From NCBI GenBank assembly GCA_964035545.1, contig OZ037771.1, positions 930,001 through 994,000 on the forward strand: DNA of 64,000 nucleotides, read 5' to 3'. Made by a program: the position numbers and the translations under genes. The notes under the pieces are model-generated. The model was not told the DNA's origin. It was given only the letters and a program-made list of their open reading frames with translations, and ran no database searches. Origin of the DNA: Bugula neritina (taxonomy: Eukaryota; Bryozoa; Gymnolaemata; Cheilostomatida; Bugulidae). Positions 24,001 through 35,180 of the stretch are shown in pieces; position 1 is the stretch's first letter; each line of letters starts with the position of its first letter.

Positions 24001-27000
24001 AGCGTTCATTACTATTATTATAGTTCATTGCTTGCCTAGTGAAGCCTCCTCTTTGGTATCTGCCTTGATTTGTGTAACCATGATTACCAGCACGTCTTCT
24101 GTTACCAGAACTACTTTGATTGCGCTGTATATCTGCCAGAATTTGCAATCCATTTCTGGCCATATGTAACTTCAGTTTAGTGTCATCATCGCATTCTTGA
24201 TTCGCTGCATCAAAATGAACCTTTGCCTCGGCACATTTGTGCTGTGTTCCGCAAAAGTAACCCCAGTGTTCTAAGACACTAGCACGCCTATAGCCTGGAT
24301 CACTGCGTTTCTTTGCTTCCCTGAATGCCTGCTCAATAACCTCTGGTGGATCTGCCAGCAGACTCATAACTCTAGCATATTTCACACTCAAGGTGGAGTT
24401 CAATGGAGCCAGATACTCAAGGTAAAATTTTGCCCGTCGTAGTCTCTCCAGAGTACACTCATCTGATGATATTGCTGGGCCGTAGTAGTGGTTTTGTAGA
24501 TAATTCCACTTTTCATTTACGAATTTCCCTAAAAAATAAAATTCATAAATAAGAATGTAAGAAGCATTAGCCAAGGGGGTGGTCTATATTATAATTAGTT
24601 AGCCAAGGGGCGTGGTCTATATTATAATTAGTTAACCAGGGGGTGTGGTTTATATAATTAGTTAGCTAAGGGGTGTGGTTTTATATAGTTAGTTAACCAA
24701 GGGGTGTGGTTTATATTATTAGTGGCCAGAACTTTCATATCTGTTTAAATAGCAAAAGACTGCTGAAATCTCGGCACTAAAGTTTAGGCTATGTTTTTAC
24801 CTTTCCTGTTCCAAAAGTCGTAGAACTTGTCTTCAACGTGTCGTCGGTTCACTGAATAGTACTTCATTGACCAGATGTGAATGAGGGCTTGTGCACTAGT
24901 GCTGGCACACATGATCTGCATGCCGTGCTTCTGTATCCACTGTTCACTAATTTCCAGAGCTAACCGAAGCCATTGCATCTTCGTCTTACCATCTTTTAAC
25001 TTATAGGAATAACTAAGGCAGTTTTTAGCAAGTCGAGGCGAAAATTTTCTATCTTCTGTCTTTGATTTAAAATTTATAGCTCTATTTAAACAAGACTCAA
25101 TATCCAACTCTAAATTTTCAAGATTGGCTTCTCTACTGAAAATCTCAAGAGCTTCTTGTAGCAGGTCTGAAGGAATTTTAACTAATTGCAGCTCTGCAAG
25201 CCAGAGCCACATGTGTCCCTTATAGTCGTTGTTATCTGATTGGTTCAGTATCAAAAGCTGATCCACCGCATCTAGCACTCTATTTTTGAACCACTCTTCA
25301 TCCTCGGTGTATTTAGCATCGCAGTTTATATCCCGAACCAAGATTTTCAAAAAAAGATATGCACAGTATTCCCGTATGTCCGATTTGGTGTGCATTGATC
25401 CTTCTTCCTGACATTTTTGAAAAATCGTATAACTTTCCAATTTTGCCTGCTGGGTCCTGTGACTTTCTGCTAGACGGTATGCAAATTCAATTTTTGATCT
25501 CAATTGAGGTATTCCTGACGGGTCCACCAGCAAATCCATAAGTTTAAAAGCCACTTCTTCCAAATCCCCAGAAGATGACTGCTCAAGCACGAGGAGAGAG
25601 CCTTTGTTACACCAGGTATTGATGTTGTCTGGGTCTACTCTCTGTGCTACTTCCACCATCCTCCGTGACTCTTCTATGTCCGGATTGTCCTGCAATAGGC
25701 TGACAGCGGCATCGTAGTTGACATCTCGTCGGGTTGACAGATCATCTTCAGCATGCTCCTTTGTTATTTTACTCCAACTCACAAGTTTTTCATTTGGAAT
25801 GTTCAAGGTGTAGAATGTGTGCTGAACTTGGTGAAACAATTTCTCTCTTTCTGTAGATACTAGTTGTTGGTGGTCTACAATTGTATTATAAGATATATGT
25901 TTAGATATTTTTACATAAAGCATTGTGCAATACTAATCACTGTTGTGTAATTCTAATCCATTAAAATTTTAAACATGATTAAATTGCCATGTTTAATTTG
26001 GTTCAAAAATTGTTTAGGGATAGTTTCATGAAAATATAAGTTGATAGGAGTTGTGTGCTGCTTGGCTAATTGACAGCTCTCTCGGGTGAACCTGTAGTAA
26101 TTGATATAACATGAAAAGAATGAAGTTTACAGCTGTCACAGTAGTTTGATTAGAAAGGCTTACATTCCAAAATCTTCTCTACTGTGTTGTAACCCAGCCT
26201 CTTGGATACTTGCAGTGCTGTCTCACCCCCCTCATCTACCATATCCATCACTTTCTTCCTTTCAACACTACTCTGTATCCTTTTCAGAATTGTGTGAATT
26301 GCAGCAGGGTTATTGTGAACAACAGCCAAATGCAAAGCTGTTCGGCCTCCATCGCTTGTGGTTAACAAATGGTTTACGAACTCGTCCTCATTCATCTTCT
26401 TGGATATCTCCTCTATAACCTCATTACTGTTAGCATGGCTAGCCGACTGCAGAACAGTTAGTCCGTCTTGATTTCTCTTACTAATCTGAGTGCCATATGA
26501 GTCATAATGTGTCACCAGGATCCATTCAGCCAAGAGTCTGTCGTTATCCAGTGCCGCTTGGTGCAGCGGAGGGCTTTCGAACTTCACTGCCAACTCCACA
26601 TACTCTTCTAGGAGTGGAAACTGGCGTGATGTGTAACTTTGTGCGGTCCTGTTACTCCTATCTCGAATAGCTAGCAGCTTCTCTCTGTCTTTACCAGCAA
26701 TGTCTAACAGCATAATAACCGCCTTTGCATTGCCTTCTGCTATAGCAATATGCAATGCCGTCTTGCCCTGGGGGGTGGCACATTTTATAATCTTCCATCT
26801 GGTTGTGTCATCTTCAAACCTGCCCATCAGACACTTCATAGTGTTGATTGCGTCCCCCTGTGCTGTTGCATGCAGCAGGGACCAACTTCTCGTCATCAAA
26901 TCCACCTGGTCATCCAGGGACAGCTTACTCATGGTCTCTTCCACTGACGCCGTGTTGTCCAGCATGCAACCCCACTGCAGAGATGTCCAACCCAAATTGT

Positions 27001-30000
27001 CCATTTGTCCAATGAACTGGCGTCGCTCTTCTTCATTCTGTATCTTGTCAAGGATGTATGATATGACGTTGGCGTTGTTCACTATGGTGCTGATATGCAG
27101 GCACGTCCAACCTTCATTTTCCGTTCTCTCGTTTATCATAGCAATGGCCTCTACCGGGCTCTGATTTTCCAGCAGACTTCTCACAGCTGTGGAGTCTCGC
27201 ACCGCTGTCAGGTGTAGCACAGTGTGTCCTTGAGTATTCCGCTCTATTCGGTGAGGCAACTCCGTCACTCTCAACTGTACTGACGCAGTTGTCTCCCCGC
27301 TCCTTTCAGAAACCTGAATATTGGGTACGTCTACATACTGCTGTCTAAAGGGAGGGGCAACTCCATAACTGTCATCATTGTCAGCTGCAACATACATGTT
27401 TACTCATAATGTGCTACTATGGTGGTCACTAATTTATACACTGGCTACTACTTGAAGCAAATGTAAGCATGAATATGATTGCTTAAAGCTTCAAAACAAA
27501 CTAAAGACATTAATAGTGCATTTTAAGACCTATTTTATCCTATGTTTAGTTATCAAATTTATTATATTTGTTCAAATAAGCACGGTGATACTGAGAGAGT
27601 ACTTTAGGGGTTATAAATTCTATTTAAGACTTGCATATCATTTTGATTGGCTTTAGTCAATATGAATAGGACTCATTATAATATAGCTTTTCATTTCAAA
27701 GCAATGACTGCCCCATCAACTATTGATTTGAATCAGATGACTAGATCACTGCTAACCTATACATCTTAGTCTAAATTGCTTCTCATCTTGATACTCTGAA
27801 AGTTTGCTCTTACTTTTAGTAAATAGTCTGCTTTCTCAATGTATTTATACTACTGACTATGCTTACCTGCAGCACTACTGGGGTCATTAGTTGCCATTTG
27901 CAGCCTCTCCAAGATACTGTATCACCTCAAATAGCTTTATGCCAGCCAAAGTACTGGTAGATCTCTATCAGTCTATGATATTGTCTTCTGACAATATTGT
28001 ACTGCTGTAGTTATAACTTTTTAGTTAGTTCACATCCACTCCCCTCATTCATGCATCTGCAGGCACAGTGACTTGCAAGCACTTGCTGTTATGACTCACT
28101 CACTTGTCGCTCTGTCAAATGCCTTCTCACAGATCACGGGTTTGTGTAAATATATCAATGCGCTGTCCACAGCTCCGAGTCCGTGTGTACTTTTTAACAT
28201 TATCTTACTAGCAGTGAACACAAGTTACAAGTGTGTACATTGTGCACAATCGGTTGCTTTTCATATAGCCGAGTTTATGAGGTTAATCTTTATTTATAAT
28301 TATGTTAATTATCATGCAAATCGGTATTGTCCCGTGTGGAAAATTTTACAGAGGGGATTCCCCATTTTTATACACTGTGCCGCACTCTGCGTATCGAATT
28401 GTAGCCTATAGACTGAGCTGTAAATTGGATTCATAATCAATAAATATATACATCACCCGTTGAATTGAATGGTAAGGGAGCTAAGGTCAAGTATATCACC
28501 ACAAACATTGGTGTTGCTGTTTACATACATCACAGTATAGACTATATAGTATAGATTATAGAGTATAGATTATAGAGTAGAGACTATAGGGTATCGAGTA
28601 TAGACAGTATAGTGATGTTAACTCCACTGCATCTCTTACTAATCTGAAAACATAATATACTAGACTAGAAGTAACACGTCATAGACTGTAACTGGTGTCC
28701 GTTTCTCCCCTGCAATGTTCAGTTTAATACCCCACATCCCACACTTGGGTGTAGTCTATTTCATATGATGGCCTGCTGTCAAAGTAGTAGCGGACTTGCT
28801 GCCTTTACCTCTTGTGTACTGTCAGCGCACACTTGTATACTCTGTGTATGTTGGTGCAAGCATCTCTTCCTGCAACCTTTTTGTTATTCCACCATTAAAG
28901 AATACTGCAAGGTGTAGATCTCATTGCTGAGCAGACCACTTCAGTAGGAAGGTAGACAACTCTGGTAGGTGATTCATAGTGTACTCATTGTGATATTTCC
29001 TTTGCTGTAGTTGCTGTTCTCTCGAAGTGACATGATCGAGTTGCTGATCACATCTGATGTGGCGAGATATTGCGAGTTTAGGTCCGTCTCGCAAATACTA
29101 ACTCTGAGAAATCGCAATGAAATAGAGGTAAGGAAAATAATTACTACTACAGAGAAGTAACAATGAAGAGATCATTGTATAAGCTCATTGATGTCTCCAT
29201 ATAACTGTGTTACAGGTGGTGCCCTGCAGTCGAGCTGACATCTTCTCTACCAAGTCTCTTTCTATGATCGAGAAACGAATTTTAATGAAAGTCTTGACTT
29301 TGTGTATGAATTACGAGGAGAAGAAACCTGAGTTTGAAGGTAGAGTAAGCTACGTGGAGTACTTACTTGTATAGCTTATATTTATACAATATAACAGCTT
29401 GTATTCTGTGTGTACATTAATATAACATTTCATTTGCTTATGTGATGAAAATTATGTTTGAGTTGTATTATATATACTATATTATACAAACTATTTTATC
29501 TATACTGTATTATATTATTATAACTATACCGTATTATAACTATACCGTATTATAAATATACCATATTATAACTATACCATATTATAAATAGACCGTATTA
29601 TAACTATACCGTATTATAAATATACCGTATTATAACTATGCCGTATTATAACTATACCATATTATAAATATACCGTATTATAAATATACCGTATTATAAA
29701 TATACCGTATTATAAATACACTGTATTATAAATATACTGTATTATAAATATACCGTATTATAAATATACCGTATTATAAATATACCGTATTATAAATATA
29801 CCGTATTATAAATACACTGTATTATAAATATACTGTATTATAAATATACCGTATTATAAATATACCGTATTATAAATATACCGTATTAAATTACTGCTTG
29901 TAGCATTCTTAGATAAGCCCTTTATGGAGTTCCTCAAGTTCCACAAACTCACACCAAACCTCCTGGGCTACATCCTAGACGCCATAGCCATGGTGTCCCC

Positions 30001-33000
30001 TGCTGCCTCTCTCCTTCAGGTGCTGCCACTCTCTCGCTCAGTGTTATGTATACTAACATAGTGTTACTAATACACAGGATATGTATAAGTATATAGTCAG
30101 TTGTAGAGTCTACAGTAATAGCCCAAGTTCTTGTTAAATATTGTGTGTTTTGATGTTGTCTGAATAGGGCCTTGAGAGAACACAGCTATTTCTGAAGTCA
30201 ATAGGGAGGTATGGCCCTACGCCCTTCCTATGGCCTCTCTATGGTGGGGAAATCAACCAGGCTTTTTGCAGGTACTTAATCTATGGAATGTAATATATAT
30301 TTCATAGTAACGTATACCCTGTATTATGTAATATATATTTCATAGTAACGTATACCCTGTATTATGTAATGTATATTTCATAGTAACATATACTCTGTAT
30401 TATGTAATACGTATCTACCTGTAGAATGTCTGCTGTGTTTGGAGGTACATACATTCTAAACAGAACTGTTTCAGATATCATCGTCAGCAAACACACCTCC
30501 CAGTAAGTATATATTATACTCTGTTATATTGTCAAGTATATATTATACTCTGTTATATTGTCAAGTATATATTATACTCTGTTATATTGTCAAGTATATA
30601 TTACACTCTGTTATATTGTCAAGTATATAATTATTATACTCTGTTATATTGTCAAGTATATATTATACTCTGTTATATTGTCAAGTATATATTACACTCT
30701 GTTATATTGTCAAGTATATATTATACTCTGTTATATTGTCAAGTATATATTACACTCTGTTATATTGTCAAGTATATATTATACTCTGTTATATTGTCAA
30801 GTATATATTATACTCTGTTCACTGATGTCTTCCTGCAGAGTTACACACATAGTATGCAATGAGGGCAAAGAGATCAAGTGTAAATGGCTCGTAATCAACG
30901 CAGACTACACAAGAAATATTCTGTCGGGTGCTGAGCAGGTAGCCCCTAGCAGGCAGATATCTCGGGCTATAGTTGTCACGTCGGGTAGTCTGAGAAACAC
31001 CGACGGCAGGGAGGAGGTCTGTTGGTTATAATATTATCTTCTCACTGTCACCAGGTGTCTGGCATCACATAGCACCTGTTCAGTGTGTCACATCCATGTG
31101 TCAGTTGAAACTTGTCTCTCTCTTGCTGCCCGCTCTGCTGACCTTGGCAGCAGGTGCTGCCTGTCAGTGAGTAATCAGGTGATTTCTCTGTAGACTGTGC
31201 TCCTGAGTATCCCTGCACTGGATGGGGCTAGTCCGCCAGTAACCGCTATAGAGTTAGGATCCTCGGCTTGTGTCTGTCCCAAAGATGAGTCTAACCTTCG
31301 TAAGTCTATACTCTACTGTCTATACTCTACTGTCTATACTCTACTGTCTATACTATACTGTATATACTATACTGTCTATACTCTACTGTCTATACTCTAC
31401 TGTCTATAATCTACTGTATATACTCTACTGTCTATACTATACTGTATATACTATACTGTCTATACTCTACTGTCTATACTCTACTGTCTATAATCTACTG
31501 TATATACTCTACTGTCTATACTCTACTTTCTATACTCTACTGTCTATACTCTACTGTCTATACTCTACTGTCTATACTCTACTTTCTATACTTTACTGTC
31601 TATAATCTACTGTATATACTCTACTGTCTATACTATACTGTATATACTATACTGTCTATACTCTACTGTCTATACTCTACTGTCTATAATCTACTGTATA
31701 TACTCTACTGTCTATACTATACTGTATATACTATACTGTCTATACTCTACTGTCTATACTCTACTGTCTATAATCTACTGTATATACTCTACTGTCTATA
31801 CTATACTGTCTATACTCTACTGTCTATACTCTACTGTCTATACTCTACTGTCTATACTCTACTGTATATACTCTACTGTCTTCACTCTACTGTCTATACT
31901 CTACTGTCTATACTCTACTGTCTACAATTTTTCTTGTTTTGTATATATATTTTATCAAGATATTTTGACCTCTTCTAGTTGTACTTTTGTTAACAGAACA
32001 TCTCATTGAACTCCATTACTGATACTGTAATGTATGACAGAGTAGATAACTCCCAACTGGTCACATTAGTGTATTCTAGTAATCATGTGTTAATAATATA
32101 TTTAGGAGTTGTGCACCTTACCACTCTCTCTAAAGGTACAGCAGAAGATGACCTTCACGAATATGTAGACTTATTGTTCGCCAGAAGTAAGTAACAACTT
32201 CTTATTGTATTTACAGAGTATGTTGGCGTACTATTACATAACATCCTGTCTGCTATATAGTACTAAATATTACACGCTTGAGCTGTTCATTATTTCAACT
32301 AGTACTGTTTTAGATGAAGATGAAAGTAAACCAAGAATGTTGTTAGCCTGTTATTTCAACATGCCTGACTACAGTGAGGGTGGTAGGCTCTCACCCCTCC
32401 ACCCAACTAACCTGTACATCACACCAGGGCCTGATGCTAACATTAATCCTGACAACTCGGTGCTGGAGGTAAATTCACTGCAAGACTATCGTGTAGTCTG
32501 CTTACTATTTGCTGTTACGTCTTCTGAATGCTGCCTGATGACTCACTCACTCTCTCACTCACTCACTTACTCACTTACTACTCACTCTCTCACTTACTCA
32601 CTACTCACTTACTACTCACTCACTACTCACTTACTACTCACTCACTCTCACTCACTCACTTACTCACTTACTACTCACTCTCTCACTTACTCACTACTCA
32701 CTCACTACTCACTCACTCACTTACTCACTACTCACTCACTACTCACTTACTACTCACTCACTCACTCACTCACTCACTAATCACTCTCTCACTACTCACT
32801 CACTCTCTCACTTACTGTGCAATCTGATTGCCTGTATTTGCTGAATATTCATACGTTTAGGAGTACATAAAGTAACTTCCCACATAGTTTCTAAAAAACA
32901 CTTCGAGCAATAAATTGAGTTCTGAAACCATTTAACCAGTGATCCACAGATAAGCAGTGGGTAGAACTATTGTAATTGTGTTTTATTAAACCCACAGGCT

Positions 33001-33318
33001 AAAAGAATATTCCACGAGCTGTGTCCGGGGGCGGAGTTTATCCCTCGACCTCCCAACCCCGAGGACATTATTTATTGTGATGAGCAGTCTAAAGCACAGT
33101 CACCTGGTGAGTCATTCGCTGAAGAGGTCAGTGTTGATTCTTCTGCTGCAACTGACCAATCAGCAAAGGAAAAAGATGGTCAGAGCCAATCAGATGCCAG
33201 CAATACTGAGTACAGCTCTTCAACTGCCCTATCAGACGTTGTTTCTCATGTGACTAACCAATCACACGCTGGTTTAGAAAGTGCTAACCAGTCACCAGAT
33301 GATATCACTAAAGACTAG
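21007..33318 (+). CDS. CHM: Rab escort protein (Rab geranylgeranyltransferase component A)
   Basis: Fifteen exons keep frame: 21007-21061, 22009-22075, 22610-22801, 23074-23170, 23484-23726, 29011-29127, 29216-29339, 29904-30019, 30168-30271, 30425-30502, 30839-31016, 31194-31299, 32106-32186, 32314-32468 and 32998-33318, about 677 residues (human REP-1 653). REP presents newly made Rab GTPases to Rab geranylgeranyltransferase and delivers them to membranes; it belongs to the GDI superfamily. Landmarks are the N-terminal dinucleotide-fold motif [100 protein letters not shown] and [15 protein letters not shown]. The Ser/Thr-rich tail after [11 protein letters not shown] resembles that of REP. 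The fifth intron (5.3 kb) holds an entire opposite-strand gene. Several introns start or end in tandem arrays. Confidence 0.95.
22446..22609 (+). repeat. CHM: 38-bp tandem array duplicating a 3' splice site
   Basis: The real acceptor of exon 22610-22801 reads tgtttgtgtag followed by AAACACG. The same tttgtgtag/aaacac string occurs four more times upstream, with AG at 22457, 22495, 22533 and 22571, exactly 38 bp apart. Each copy carries the pyrimidine-poor acceptor plus the first six exon bases. Confidence 0.93.
23909..27897 (-). CDS. Ankyrin-repeat plus TPR-like protein nested in a CHM intron
   Basis: Four minus-strand exons: 27867-27897, 26164-27384, 24801-25874 and 23909-24528, about 981 residues. 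It starts [18 protein letters not shown]. Residues of roughly 50-417 hold about nine ankyrin repeats ([50 protein letters not shown]). Exon 3 is all-helical and TPR-like ([31 protein letters not shown]), and exon 4 continues it ([20 protein letters not shown]). The C-terminal 80 residues are rich in Gly, Arg, Asn and Tyr, like an RNA-binding RG region. The whole gene lies inside the 5.3-kb CHM intron on the opposite strand. I do not recognise a named orthologue. Ankyrin-TPR fusions occur in stress or innate-immune expansions of invertebrates, but any such role is inference. Three of the four exons are very large for this window, which hints at a retroposed or recently assembled gene. Confidence 0.82.
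24575..24720. repeat. ~38-bp tandem repeat, four copies
   Basis: Copies of ttagccaaggggcgtggtct followed by an AT-rich segment lie in the intron between exons 24801-25874 and 23909-24528 of the nested gene. They do not include a splice site. Confidence 0.85.
29480..29890. repeat. CHM: 13-14 bp AT-rich tandem array in CHM intron
   Basis: About 30 copies of taccgtattataaata fill most of the intron between exons 29216-29339 and 29904-30019, ending about 13 bp before the acceptor. CGTATTATA and TATAAATA motifs recur in each copy. Confidence 0.93.
30505..30825 (+). repeat. CHM: 29-bp tandem array starting at a 5' splice site
   Basis: About 11 copies of agtatatattatactctgtt plus atattgtca. The first copy is the donor itself: exon 30425-30502 ends CCCA, followed by gtaagtatatatt. 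Later copies read gtcaagtatatatt. The array fills nearly the whole intron. Confidence 0.93.
31300..31925 (+). repeat. CHM: 14-bp tandem array starting at a 5' splice site
   Basis: About 45 variants of tactctactgtcta start within the donor (exon 31194-31299 ends CTTC, then gtaagtctatactctactg). Higher-order blocks of several units, including tactgtatatac variants, are themselves repeated. Confidence 0.93.
32540..32815. repeat. CHM: ACTCACT-type simple repeat in CHM intron
   Basis: A mosaic of actcactcact and acttactactcac lies in the intron between exons 32314-32468 and 32998-33318. Long open frames here are repeat artefacts. Confidence 0.93.
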
Positions 33319-35180
33319 AGTACGATACACTACAGTGCAATACCTCATCACCTCTATGTCTACTCACAGCTTCTATTCTCTTCTTATTGGTTCCTCTCTC
33401 TATACTCAGCTCCATAGTTTCTAGCCTCAGTACCTCATGTATCTGCTGTGTGAAGGAAGACAACTCTACTTGTACTTACAATGTTCCACGTGACTAACTT
33501 ACCAATAATGGGGAAGATTGACTGACTATTTTATATACTTCAACTGTGGGCCTGTAATATTATGCTGATCAACTTTTACTTTCTGTTGGCTCTGAAGTCA
33601 AGCAGAATGGTTTTTAATCATCAAATTACTATTATATTATATTATTTATATAAATGTAATATATTTATATTATGTGGTGCATTTCGTAAGTTAACTATTG
33701 GGGATGTAGAAGATACATTTAAAGATAATAAATGAAACAGCCCTCTACTAGTCTGGGATTATCCTGATAACATTTCTGTATGAAATGGTAAATTTTATGA
33801 CTTAAAATTTCTTGTTGAAAGTGCCAGTTATAATGAATGCTAGTGGCGGATATGTTGAGTTGGAGTAGGGGGCAATAATTTTATTTTATGAGTGTAGCAT
33901 TTCATAATAGCAGTAATAGCAGTAATAGCAGTAATCCTATACTAGTATATTATATAATAGCATATATAGTACATAATAGTATACTTTACCCATTTCATCA
34001 TTTTAGTACTAAACCCTTAGTTCAGTGTTTATCTTGGCAACTGTATATCTCCACACATGTAGAGGTGTTGTGTAACTTTCAGAATATTGTATTATGGGTT
34101 GCTGTGCTGAAAGGTAATGTAGAGCCTGTGCTACATCAATGTATGGCATGTGTATAGAATATTATATAACTATGTGTATGACTGCAACAAGTGGTGATAG
34201 TAACTGCAGGGGCTATTTGTGTCCTGTATATATACTCTCTGTTATACACTTTGTATATGTATGCTCTCTGTTATACACTGTGTATGTATGTATACTCTCT
34301 GTTATACACTGTGTGTATACTCTCTTTTATACACTGTGTATGTATATATACTTTCTGTTATACACTTTGTATATATGTACACTCTCTGTTGTACACTGTG
34401 TATATGTATACTCTCTGTTGTACACTGTGTATGTATATATACTCTCTTTTATACACTGTGTGTATACTCTCTGTTATACACTTTAGATATACTCTGTATT
34501 ATACATTGTATTATATACTGTATTATACACACTTGACATTGTTTCAACCATCTTCAGCACAGTTCAATAAGATATTGTATTTTAGCCAATATTATACAGT
34601 AAGCTGTATGCAGTGTATTGTGTATCTATTGTACAGCGTATGGGGTCAGGAGATTTACACATATATAATTAGCAGTGCTAGTAGAATAGTAGTGCCAATA
34701 AGCATAGCCCGTCATTATCTATTGAATATACTGCATGCTATACATTCTACCTGCAGTCTATTATACACACTCTACAGTTGCTAACTCTACCTACTGAAGG
34801 TAACTCTACCCGTTGCTAACTCTACCTACTGAAGGTAACTCTACCCGTTGCTAACTCTACCTACTGATAGTAACTCTACCCGTTGCTAACTCTGCCTACT
34901 GATAGTAACTCACTGTCGCTATCTTATCTACACTCTAACACTGCACACATTCATCAGGAACTTGTTTTCTTATCTGTGAAATTAGCTGCTCAAAATTCCG
35001 TTGTTGCTTTACTCGGAGCTAAATCCACTCAGCTTATCTAGACCAGAGTGCAGTATACACAACACACCTACATATAGACTCTACTAACACTGGAATACAG
35101 TATAACACTGGAATACAGCTGTACTGTAGGGGTAGAAGAAAGGAGGTATAAATACAGTAACTTACTCTACTGTAGTTAAC
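33319..35180. other. Intergenic region after CHM with several tandem repeats
   Basis: After the CHM stop there is an AATAAA at 33727-33732, a likely polyadenylation signal. Then follow a (agtaatagc)n patch near 33905, an approximately 26-bp array of tatactctctgttatacact at 34215-34530, and a 36-bp array (gttgctaactctacctactg) at 34775-34915. TATAAAT at 35147-35153 lies just before the proposed first exon of the Ig gene. No coding exon recognised. Confidence 0.6.
33727..33732 (+). promoter_or_regulatory. CHM: Polyadenylation signal AATAAA for CHM
   Basis: First AATAAA downstream of the CHM stop, about 410 bp away, before a gene-free repeat-rich stretch. Confidence 0.5.

Noticed and set aside
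26700-27164. Plus-strand 154-codon frame
   Set aside because: Shadow of the ankyrin exon on the minus strand; no domain or splice context.
28073-28411. 112-codon frame in the CHM intron
   Set aside because: No signal peptide, domain or splice evidence; composition like random sequence.
31982-32105. Extra CHM exon beginning AACATCTCATTG
   Set aside because: It has an acceptor-like start, but the frame from exon 31194-31299 hits a stop. Direct joining to 32106 gives the conserved [10 protein letters not shown].
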